DNA from: Ktedonobacterales bacterium
GTDB lineage: Bacteria; Chloroflexota; Ktedonobacteria; Ktedonobacterales; JADMIN01
Length of the DNA: 8,068 bases
Reading direction: 5' to 3'
NCBI GenBank assembly: GCA_025928125.1
Contig: JAICKD010000109.1
Location: 1 to 8,068 of the forward strand
In this document: positions 1 to 6,376 of the stretch, piece by piece
Numbering within the stretch: the stretch's first letter is position 1
How the letters are laid out: every line of letters starts with the position of its first letter
Position numbers and translations under genes: made by a program
Notes under the pieces: model-generated
The model's input: only the letters and a program-made list of their open reading frames with translations
Database searches by the model: none
Told to the model about the DNA's origin: nothing

Positions 1-776
1 CGGAGGTACGCAATCGCACGCTGGCCGGTGAATACGCGGACCGTTTGGCGGCCCACCTGCACCTCGACGTGCGTGATGTGCAACGCGACCTCGCCCAGAC
101 GCGCCGACGGCTGGACCGCGAGACGCGTGCGCAGGGTGGGCAGGGCGGACAGCCACGCGGCCCGGTAGATTCTGGGCAAGCAGAATCGAGCGAAGCTGAC
201 GACCCCACCGGACCAAAGTACCGCCAGGCGGATGGGGCGCCAACTGGGCCGTTCTTCAACTATAGGGCTTCGGGCGCCGCGGGGGCGACGGGCGAGCTGC
301 TGGCGGAACTTTCACAGGCAGAGTACTGCATCGGACTGCTGGCGGCGAATTCCGCGACATGGATGGACATCTTCGCGATTCTCGATGAGAGCGATTTCAC
401 CAGCGCGGATATGCGCGCGATCTATGCCGTCTTCGCGATGGAGACGCGCGAGGGGAAACTAGCCCCATCCGCCGAGGGTGACGGTAACACATTCATCGCG
501 ATGCTGCCCGAGGAGCTTAGCCAGGTCGCCACAGGAGCGGGCGCGCGCGTCTCGCTGAATCTGCCCGACTCCGGCCCGGCGCTCACCAAAATCGCCAGCA
601 AAGCCGCCTATCGGCTGAAGCGGATGCGGTTGAAGGCAGAGATGGCCGAGCTGGACTATCTGGTACGTGAGGCTGACGACGAGGAGGCGTTGCGCACGCT
701 GATGGCGCGCAAACAGGTATTGTTGTCACAGCGCCATGCGATCGATGTCGCCACAGCGTCGGATATTCATGGTTGA
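1..776 (+). CDS. dnaG: DNA primase DnaG, C-terminal part (5' end outside window)
   Basis: DnaG makes the short RNA primers for Okazaki fragments and leading-strand starts, acting at the fork with the replicative helicase DnaB. The frame is open from base 3 with no start inside the window, and 257 codons remain before the TGA at 774-776. What is visible is the end of the RNA-polymerase-core region (EYADRLAAHLHLDVRDVQRDL, split here as EYADRLAAHL followed by HLDVRDVQRDL, resembling the primase 'RxxYxxRLAxxLGLDxxxV' segment). A Gly/Pro/Ser/Asp-rich linker of about 60 residues follows, then a C-terminal helical domain from about residue 95 (EYCIGLLAANSATWMDIF, then two more helical stretches rich in Leu, Glu and Arg) that matches the DnaB-binding domain in position and composition. 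The catalytic Toprim and zinc domains are upstream and unseen. Position directly before rpoD supports the call, since dnaG-rpoD adjacency is common in bacteria. The internal TTG at 45 is not a start. Confidence 0.9.
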   Translation, partial: EVRNRTLAGEYADRLAAHLHLDVRDVQRDLAQTRRRLDRETRAQGGQGGQPRGPVDSGQAESSEADDPTGPKYRQADGAPTGPFFNYRASGAAGATGELLAELSQAEYCIGLLAANSATWMDIFAILDESDFTSADMRAIYAVFAMETREGKLAPSAEGDGNTFIAMLPEELSQVATGAGARVSLNLPDSGPALTKIASKAAYRLKRMRLKAEMAELDYLVREADDEEALRTLMARKQVLLSQRHAIDVATASDIHG

Positions 777-873
777 GGAGTGAGGGCGCTCGCGACCAAA
801 GCGGGTACGGCGGTACGGATTTTTAGCGATTCACAGTTACATTTGCGGCGATGTTCGTTTCAGTAGAGTGACG

Positions 874-981
874 GGATATGCGCCGGGTGGGAAACCCCGG
901 CGTGAATGGGACGCAACGGCCCGCGTGGCGGGCGAGTGTCCGTTCTGACGCCCGGTATGACTGGATACCGAGCGCGCATCC
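874..981 (+). ncRNA. Structured leader RNA before rpoD, candidate riboswitch of undecided class
   Basis: Between dnaG and the rpoD ribosome-binding site lies a compact set of helices. A closing stem pairs ATGCGC (878-883) with GCGCAT (974-979), extendable by GGAT (874-877) with ATCC (978-981). Inside are CGCCGGG/CCCGGCG (881-887/896-902), GCCCG/CGGGC (919-923/929-933), an alternative CGGGCG/CGCCCG (929-934/949-954) and a perfect hairpin CGGTAT-GACTGG-ATACCG (953-970). Sequence islands GGGAAACC (889-896), GGGACGCAA (908-916) and GGTA...TACCG (954-970) occur in the order and rough spacing of c-di-GMP-I (GEMM) riboswitches. The GNRA-capped stem of that class is weak here: CCC/GGG with GTGA only in the loop. 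GGGAA, GGCGTGAAT and GGATACC instead recall cobalamin riboswitches. The existence of a structured element is fairly well supported; the ligand class is not. Confidence 0.45.
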
Positions 982-1006
982 TTCGCTGCTGGTTGGGACG
1001 TTCTTC

Positions 1007-1013
1007 AGGAGGG
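1007..1013 (+). promoter_or_regulatory. Shine-Dalgarno of rpoD, with possible sequestering strand
   Basis: AGGAGGG lies 11 nt before the ATG at 1025 and decides that start over the in-frame ATG at 878, which has no comparable site and sits inside the closing stem of the leader RNA. ATCCTTC (978-984) can pair with GAGGGAT (1009-1015), 7 bp with one G-U, burying this site. The same ATCC can instead pair with GGAT at 874-877. This makes a plausible translational switch. Confidence 0.7.
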
Positions 1014-1024
1014 ATTGCGGGGAA

Positions 1025-2455
<1,431 letters not shown>

Positions 2456-2483
2456 TAAATCGGTATTTTGGTGGTATTTTCGA

Positions 2484-2513
2484 GGTCCGGTGTCGTATGG
2501 CGCCGGGCCTTTC
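2484..2513 (+). terminator. Rho-independent terminator of rpoD
   Basis: GGTCCGGTGTC (2484-2494) pairs over 11 bp, allowing G-U, with GGCGCCGGGCC (2499-2509) around a GTAT loop. TTTC follows at once. It begins 29 nt after the rpoD stop. The U tract is short, but stem strength and placement fit. Confidence 0.75.
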
Positions 2514-2528
2514 GCTTGCCAGGAAGTT

Positions 2529-2692
2529 GGCGACTAAAGTCGCGCCTAAGCGCCCGCGGCGACAAAGCCCGCCTTCGCGGGCTGCGGGACGTGCGCCGAG
2601 GATGTTCCTGAAGGCACGCAGTCCGGGAAGTCCGCGCAGGCGGACTGGGTGACAGAGCGTTAGCGAGGCCGTTCAGGTGCGGTTTTAACCGT
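2529..2692. repeat. Dispersed palindromic repeat, copy 1
   Basis: About 164 bp made of stacked palindromes: GCGAC-TAAA-GTCGC (2530-2543), AGCCCGC-CTTC-GCGGGCT (2566-2583), AGTCCGC-GCAG-GCGGACT (2629-2646) and CGGTTTTAACCG (2680-2691). The same four modules, in the same order, make up copy 2 at 5498-5672. The element fills the gap between two convergent genes and ends 12 nt from the stop of the minus-strand gene, so its hairpins may also help terminate that transcript. No open frame inside it resembles a protein. Confidence 0.8.
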
Positions 2693-2703
2693 CAGCCGTG
2701 TGT

Positions 2704-3117
2704 TCACGGATTGTCTGCTGTGTCCGCAGGTGATGGGTGGTCTGCCGGCGCGGCAGGGCTGACAATCCACACACGCGCCTGCTCGGCGTCGGCGAGCGGG
2801 AAGTGGCGTATCTCGCCAGGCATCAGGAAGGCGAAGACTTTCAGCGCATTGCTGATCCAGTCCATATCGGTGACAATCGCGATCCGTTCCCAGTGTGTGT
2901 AGTGTTCCATGCCGACCTTGAAGTCCTCCCACATGGCGCCGGGATCGAGCCCTACAAAGTCGGGGGCAAACTCGTAGTACAGGCGGATCGCCTTGTTCCG
3001 CTGAAACGCCGCCTCGACCGCTGGGATGACGACCGTTTCATAGTCCTGCCGCGTGATACGGCCCGTGCCTTTGAAGGCAACCACATTGGCGGGAAAGTCG
3101 CGCAATACCTCAATCAT
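2704..3117 (-). CDS. SpoIIAA-like (STAS-related) small protein
   Basis: The 137-residue product begins MIEVLRDFPANVVAFKGTGR and carries the features of the SpoIIAA-like family (formerly DUF3478): a beta strand ending in 'VVAFKGTGRITRQDYE', the central 'IRLYYEF' strand, and 'WERIAIVTDMDWI' (76-88) followed by a helix and 'GEIRHFPLADAEQARVWI'. The family has the STAS fold of anti-sigma-factor antagonists, but the conserved phosphorylated Ser of true SpoIIAA is not evident, and its cellular role is generally unknown. It is probably cytosolic, with no signal peptide or membrane segment; the last 18 residues are a Pro/Ala/Asp-rich tail. The start at 3117 is chosen because GGAGG (3123-3127 on the minus strand) lies 5 nt upstream; a longer reading frame extends to 3171. 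It is convergent with rpoD. Link to sigma regulation is tempting but unsupported. Confidence 0.8.
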   Translation of the reverse strand: MIEVLRDFPANVVAFKGTGRITRQDYETVVIPAVEAAFQRNKAIRLYYEFAPDFVGLDPGAMWEDFKVGMEHYTHWERIAIVTDMDWISNALKVFAFLMPGEIRHFPLADAEQARVWIVSPAAPADHPSPADTADNP

Positions 3118-3187
3118 GCGAGCCTCCATTTTGAGAGAGTGGAGCGTCCATAAACTGGTTTCGCGTCGCACTCACTGTGCCAAAGCG

Positions 3188-3415
3188 CCCTCCCCTAGCC
3201 CCTCCCCCTTGCAGGGAGAGGGGAAGCAGAAGCACTCCTCTGGCCCCTCCCCGTGTCGGGGGAGAGGGTCTGCGCCAAGAACCTCACAACAATTGGTATG
3301 CAAGCGCGCATGCTCCGAACAAAAAAATCGCCCCCTGCCAATAACTGACAGGAGGCGTCTAGTAACTTTCCCATGCGGCCCCTCCCTTTTAGGGGAGGGG
3401 GTAGGGGGAGAGGCC
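3188..3415. repeat. C-rich hairpin repeat cluster (three units, last one inverted)
   Basis: Three related units with core CCCCTCCC: 3188-3223 (stem CCCCTCCC with GGGAGAGGGG), 3244-3268 (CCCCTCCCCG-TGT-CGGGGGAGAGG) and 3377-3415 (CCCCTCCC 3379-3386 with GGGAGGGG 3393-3400). The first and third share the longer CCCTCCCCTAGCCCCTCCC-type arrangement in opposite orientation, so the cluster is bounded by inverted copies. The third overlaps the last base of the permease stop codon. With the terminator at 3321-3357, this is all the 297-nt gap between the two minus-strand genes holds; no gene is seen. Confidence 0.75.
3321..3357 (-). terminator. Rho-independent terminator of the purine permease
   Basis: Read on the minus strand, CGCCTCCTG (3357-3349) pairs with CAGGGGGCG (3337-3329) through 9 bp including one G-U, and AT6-7 follows (3328-3321). 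It lies 58 nt after the permease stop and is the clearest terminator in the window. Confidence 0.88.
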
Positions 3416-4893
3416 TACAAACTCGCCGCGTCGAGTATCTTGGCGAGTAGCAGTAAGGCGGCAAAGACCCACATGATCCAGCTGACCTCGCGAATCTTGC
3501 CGGTGAGCGTCTTGAGCACGACATAGCTGACGATGCCGACGAACATGCCGTCCGCGATGGAGTAGGTCAGCGGCATGAACAGCAGCGCCAGGAAGGCGGG
3601 CAGGCCATCAGTGATGCTATCGAAGCCGATCTTGACGATTGGTTCGATCATCAGGAAGCCGACGACGATCAGCGCCGGAGCCGTCGCCACCGGCGGCACC
3701 AGCCCAATGAACGGCACCAGGAAGAGCGTGAGCAGGAAGAAGATCGCGACCCAGACGGAGGTGAGGCCGGTCTTGCCGCCCTCGCTCTCGCCTGCCGCGC
3801 TCTCGATGAACGTCGCGATGGTGGCGTTGCCGGTGATCGGGCCAAACATGCCAGCGGCGGCGTCCACGATCAGCGCGCGCCCCGAATGCGGGAAGTTGCC
3901 CTCCTTATCGAGGATGCCGAGCTTGGTAGCCAGGCCGCTGAAGGTGCCGAGCGAGTCCATCATATCCGTGACCAGGAACGTCACAAAGAAGAGGATGATC
4001 GCGCCGGTCGCCAGATTGCCGCTAAAGAGCGAGCCGAAATCGATCAGGCCGCGCTGGCTCCAGAACTGGCCCAGGTTGGGCAGCGCAATGAAGTCAGCGA
4101 CGCCCGTGGGGTTCTTCGGCGCATTGGGCAGCAGTTGCCCGCGCAGTGATGTGTTGACGATGGACGCGACCCAGCAAATCGCCGTCGTGGCCAGGATGCC
4201 AATCAGCAACGCGCCACGCACCCGCCACGCCATCAGCAGCGCCGTCAGCAACAGCCCAGCGAAGGCGACGATGACGACGGGGTCGTTGAGTACACTGAGT
4301 CCGGGCAGCCCGAAGGCGTCGCCGAAGGGAACCGTCTGCCCGGCCTTGAGGTCGGCGAAGGCGCTGAACTTGATGATGCCCGCATTGGAGAGGCCAATGA
4401 AGGCGATGAACAGGCCAATGCCAGCGCCAGCGGCCAGCTTGATCGGCAGCGGAATCCCCTTGATGATGGACTCGCGCCAGGGTCCGATGACGATCAGCAG
4501 GAAGGCGAGGCCATCCAGGAAGACGAGCGCGAGCGCCGCGCCCACCGGGAAGTGACGCTGGCCGACGACGGTAAACGCGAAGAGGGCGTTATAGCCGAGG
4601 CCAGGGGCCAACGCCCACGGTAGATCAGCCCACAACCCCATGAAGAGCGTGGGAACGACGGCGCAGAAGATCGTGCCGATAACGAGGGCATCGAAGTTCA
4701 GCCCGGCGGCCTGCATGATGCTGGCGTTGACGAAGATGATGTAGGCCATCGTGACGAAGGTCGTCAGGCCCGCGATGAACTCGATACGATGACTGCTGCC
4801 GCGACGTCCGGGATTCATAATCGTGGCAAAGGTACTACCGACGCGCGAAGACGAAGACGATGCGGTTGACTCTGGCGCGACCTCAGAGGCCAT
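3415..4893 (-). CDS. Hypoxanthine/guanine permease, AzgA/PbuG type (NCS2 family)
   Basis: An inner-membrane nucleobase:cation symporter of 492 residues, the usual length for the AzgA-like branch of NCS2. A hydrophilic, Ser-rich N-terminus of about 35 residues is followed by RIEFIAGLTTFVTMAYIIF (36-54) and roughly 12-14 membrane segments. Family signatures: APGLGYNA (96-103), the VTDMMDSLGTFSGLA segment (308-322), and FIESAAGESEGGKTGL (362-377) with Glu364, expected to contact the base. The preceding TM10-type loop reads TGNATIA (354-360) where many relatives have GTST. The start is fixed by AGGAGG (4903-4908) 9 nt upstream. A guanine riboswitch in the leader independently supports guanine/hypoxanthine as substrate rather than adenine or xanthine. 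A strong terminator follows, so it is probably a single-gene transcript. Confidence 0.93.
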   Translation of the reverse strand: MASEVAPESTASSSSSRVGSTFATIMNPGRRGSSHRIEFIAGLTTFVTMAYIIFVNASIMQAAGLNFDALVIGTIFCAVVPTLFMGLWADLPWALAPGLGYNALFAFTVVGQRHFPVGAALALVFLDGLAFLLIVIGPWRESIIKGIPLPIKLAAGAGIGLFIAFIGLSNAGIIKFSAFADLKAGQTVPFGDAFGLPGLSVLNDPVVIVAFAGLLLTALLMAWRVRGALLIGILATTAICWVASIVNTSLRGQLLPNAPKNPTGVADFIALPNLGQFWSQRGLIDFGSLFSGNLATGAIILFFVTFLVTDMMDSLGTFSGLATKLGILDKEGNFPHSGRALIVDAAAGMFGPITGNATIATFIESAAGESEGGKTGLTSVWVAIFFLLTLFLVPFIGLVPPVATAPALIVVGFLMIEPIVKIGFDSITDGLPAFLALLFMPLTYSIADGMFVGIVSYVVLKTLTGKIREVSWIMWVFAALLLLAKILDAASL

Positions 4894-4940
4894 GGAGAGA
4901 AACCTCCTGAAAAGGACACCAGCCGACGATGCGAATCGCC

Positions 4941-5010
4941 CAACCTACCGCCGGAAAAACAGTAGCCCGGTGGTAGGTCGTTCTGCGGGAGTGAACCTAC
5001 CATCCGGGCT
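4941..5010 (-). promoter_or_regulatory. Terminator/antiterminator-like hairpin pair in the permease leader
   Basis: On the minus strand AGCCCGG-A-TGGTAGGT (5010-4995) pairs with ACCTACCA-CCGGGCT (4978-4964): 15 bp with one bulged A and a 16-nt loop, then ACTG and T5 (4959-4955). The middle strand ACCTACCACCGG (4978-4967) can instead pair in 11 of 12 positions with CCGGCGGTAGGT (4954-4943), enclosing the T tract in the loop. Two alternative partners for one strand is the layout of an attenuator. The T tract is offset by 4 nt, and the hairpin also has a clean TTTT on the plus strand (5010-5013), so a bidirectional terminator is possible. Confidence 0.6.
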
Positions 5011-5211
5011 TTTCTTCCCCGTGGTGTAACATGCACAGTGCCGCGCCATAATGTCGATGATCTCGCGCGGAACCGACATGCCTGCATCGCTCGGACCAGA
5101 CTGCTGCCGCTCACGAATGCGCGCCGCTATGATACATCCAGATGATGGACGACGCGATACTGCGCCGATGCTGCGCGTGGAGCAGGCAGGCACGGAACCC
5201 TAGATGCACTT

Positions 5212-5284
5212 CATCTCGTAGTCGGGCGATTTACGGTCGCCTGGTAGATACATCCGGGCCGTATCCCCGGAAATATACGGGATG
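5212..5284 (-). ncRNA. Guanine riboswitch aptamer (purine class)
   Basis: All parts of the purine aptamer are present on the minus strand. P1 is CATCcCGTA (5284-5276) with TACGaGATG (5220-5212). J1/2 is TATTT. P2 is CCGGG/CCCGG around the loop GATACGG. J2/3 is ATGTATCTACC. P3 is GGCGA/TCGCC around CCGTAAA, identical to the conserved L3. J3/1 gives GACTA, whose C corresponds to position 74 of the xpt aptamer and specifies guanine/hypoxanthine rather than adenine. It lies in the 5' leader of a purine permease. No immediate T-rich terminator follows; AGATG-AAGTG-CATCT (5216-5203) could compete with P1, and the nearest strong hairpin is about 200 nt downstream. Confidence 0.95.
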
Positions 5285-5304
5285 CGTCCGACATACTTCG
5301 GACG
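5285..5304. repeat. Perfect hairpin abutting the riboswitch
   Basis: CGTCCGA (5285-5291) and TCGGACG (5298-5304) form a perfect 7-bp inverted repeat with a 6-nt loop. It ends exactly where the P1 stem of the guanine aptamer begins and may insulate the aptamer from upstream RNA. Confidence 0.7.
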
Positions 5305-5312
5305 TTTCTAGT

Positions 5313-5408
5313 GTGACATCTCCCCCAGTTGAAGCCGGGAGTTTCTACGGGTCGAAGCCCGACGCCATGATGCCCCAGGGCGAGAGCCAAGGCTCACGAG
5401 TAGTGTAA
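5313..5408 (-). mobile_element. Possible remnant or miniature of an IS200/IS605-type element
   Basis: Read on the minus strand, the segment ends with CGGGCTTCGACCCGTAG, AAACTCCCGGCTTCAACT, then GGGGGAGATGTCAC. This is the form of the right end and omega-RNA 3' part of many TnpB-carrying IS200/IS605 elements: a short hairpin, GTAGAA, a GC hairpin, then a T(T/C)A(C/A) cleavage site. The opposite side has TTAC (5408-5405), like a left target tetranucleotide, followed by an imperfect hairpin CGTGAGCC-TT-GGCTCTCG with one T mismatch in the stem, as in left-end hairpins of the family. No tnpA or tnpB is present; the unit is under 100 bp. Confidence 0.4.
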
Positions 5409-5430
5409 CATTGCTTGTGTACGCTGTCAA
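5402..5430 (-). promoter_or_regulatory. Sigma-70 type promoter of the permease leader
   Basis: On the minus strand TTGACA (5430-5425) is a perfect -35, with a 17-nt spacer before TACACT (5407-5402) as -10 (4 of 6). Transcription would start near 5395, giving a leader of about 500 nt that contains the guanine aptamer and the downstream hairpins. Confidence 0.65.
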
Positions 5431-5445
5431 TCGGTTGGTTGTTAG

Positions 5446-5466
5446 CGAGGGGTCAACCCGCCCTCG
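5446..5466. repeat. Short inverted repeat between the divergent transcription units
   Basis: CGAGGG (5446-5451) and CCCTCG (5461-5466) form a 6-bp inverted repeat around a 9-nt loop. It sits just upstream of the permease -35 and could be an operator or a chance palindrome. The rest of 5431-5497 shows nothing recognisable. Confidence 0.35.
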
Positions 5467-5497
5467 GCCATAGCTCGGTTCCAGGGATGTCGAAAAG

Positions 5498-5672
5498 CGC
5501 GGGCGGTTAAAACCGCGCCTTGCGGGCCTCGCTCCGCTCCGCCACAAAACCCGCCTTCGCGGGTTCCATAGAACTAGTCTATGACCGATTGTCCAAATGA
5601 GATGCGGTCTGGAGTCCGCGCAGGCGGACTTCGTGGCCGCAGGCCAGAGAGGCGCGGTTTTAACCGCCCGCG
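5498..5672. repeat. Dispersed palindromic repeat, copy 2 (MITE-like, 23-bp perfect terminal inverted repeats)
   Basis: A 175-bp unit bounded by a perfect 23-bp inverted repeat (5498-5520 and 5650-5672) with core GGTTAAAACCGCGCC. Each arm is itself a palindrome. Inside are AACCCGC-CTTC-GCGGGTT (5548-5565), CATAGA-ACTAG-TCTATG (5567-5583) and AGTCCGC-GCAG-GCGGACT (5613-5630). It codes for nothing recognisable. Its right end is one base before the Shine-Dalgarno of the MogA/MoaB gene, so any transcript into that gene from upstream would carry the folded element. It resembles a REP- or MITE-like non-autonomous repeat; no target duplication is obvious. Confidence 0.8.
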
Positions 5673-5686
5673 TGAGGAGATACGCA

Positions 5687-6181
5687 ATGATTACCGTGGG
5701 AATCTTGACCGTGAGCACGCTGGGCGCGGCGGGCCAGCGTGAGGATACCTCTGGCGAGGCGATTCGCGAGATCGTGACGGCGGTTCCGCTCTCCGCCGAC
5801 GTGGCGGACCAACGCATCGTCCCCGACGACCGCGCCGCCATCGAATCGGTCCTGCGCCACTGGGCCGACGACCTCCAGCTTAACCTTGTTTTGACGACCG
5901 GCGGCACCGGCCTCAGCCCAACCGACGTCACGCCCGAGGCGACACTCGCCGTGATCGACCGGCTCGTGCCGGGGCTGGCCGAGGCCATGCGCCAGGAAAG
6001 CCTGCTCCAGACGCCGTTCGCCATGCTCTCGCGCGCCGTGGCTGGATGTCGCGGGACGACGCTCATCGTCAACCTGCCCGGCAGCCCGCGAGGCGTGCGT
6101 GAATGCCTGGAGGTGATCGTGCCGGTGCTGCCTCACGCCGTCGATCTCGTCACCGGGCGCAACACAGCCCACGGCGGATAA
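5687..6181 (+). CDS. Molybdenum cofactor biosynthesis protein, MogA/MoaB family
   Basis: The 164-residue protein belongs to the molybdopterin-binding MogA/MoaB/CinA fold. Members adenylylate molybdopterin (MogA, or archaeal-type MoaB), the step that precedes molybdate insertion by MoeA. Signatures: the first strand MITVGILTVS, the conserved TTGGTGLSPTDVTPEAT (70-86), which includes the GGTG loop and the Asp80 region used in MPT/ATP handling, and NLPGSPRGVREC (129-140). The length is normal for a stand-alone enzyme. The start at 5687 is chosen for GAGGAGA (5674-5680) 6 nt upstream; a longer open frame begins within the palindromic repeat and is rejected. MogA and MoaB cannot be separated by eye. 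No other cofactor gene is in the window, so context adds little; the following gene is 195 nt downstream. Confidence 0.92.
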   Translation: MITVGILTVSTLGAAGQREDTSGEAIREIVTAVPLSADVADQRIVPDDRAAIESVLRHWADDLQLNLVLTTGGTGLSPTDVTPEATLAVIDRLVPGLAEAMRQESLLQTPFAMLSRAVAGCRGTTLIVNLPGSPRGVRECLEVIVPVLPHAVDLVTGRNTAHGG

Positions 6182-6205
6182 CGGCGCGTCTCGTTGAGGC
6201 GTAGC

Positions 6206-6301
6206 CGTGCTCCCGCACGTTACGATATAGAGACAAAGATATATGAGGATAATGTGGCGAGGGTACCATCTCGCCTCCATCGGGACTCCTTGGGGTACAA
6301 T
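6206..6301 (+). promoter_or_regulatory. Gap before the hydrolase-like gene: hairpins and a weak -10
   Basis: The 195-nt gap after the MogA/MoaB gene holds CGTGC-TCCC-GCACG (6206-6219), a weak hairpin without a T tract, then GGCGAG/CTCGCC (6256-6261/6270-6275) around GGTACCAT. TACAAT at 6296-6301 could be a -10, but no good -35 sits 16-18 nt before it. A separate promoter for the hydrolase-like gene is likely but not demonstrated. Confidence 0.3.
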
Positions 6302-6376
6302 GACGGCGCGGCGGGAGGTCGCGTGGCACATAGACACAGCGCAAGCACAGCACAAGCATGGCAGGAGGAAGGCCGC

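Noticed and set aside
784..830. Terminator after dnaG (GTAC-GGCG-GTAC followed by T5)
   Set aside because: The stem is only 4 bp (809-820) and self-palindromic, too weak to claim; dnaG and rpoD may well share a transcript.
874..981. Firm cobalamin riboswitch call for the rpoD leader
   Set aside because: GGGAA, GGCGTGAAT and GGATACC resemble parts of the class, but the expected CCGG/CCGG hairpin and the full-length peripheral helices are not evident. Kept as an alternative only.
878..1024. N-terminal extension of rpoD from the ATG at 878
   Set aside because: The 49 added residues show no sigma-factor similarity, the ATG lies in a stem of the leader RNA, and a strong Shine-Dalgarno (1007-1013) serves the ATG at 1025.
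3188..3415. CRISPR-like array
   Set aside because: Only three imperfect units, in mixed orientation and with irregular spacing; no cas genes nearby.
3575..4555. Plus-strand open frame of 326 codons inside the permease gene
   Set aside because: Low-complexity Ser/Pro/Met-rich product, no Shine-Dalgarno, entirely antisense to a clear permease.
5320..5363. A second, plus-strand purine riboswitch suggested by GTTTCTAC at 5341-5348
   Set aside because: The CCGTAAA loop, GACTA junction and a closing P1 are missing. The string is better explained as the complement of an IS200/IS605-like right end.
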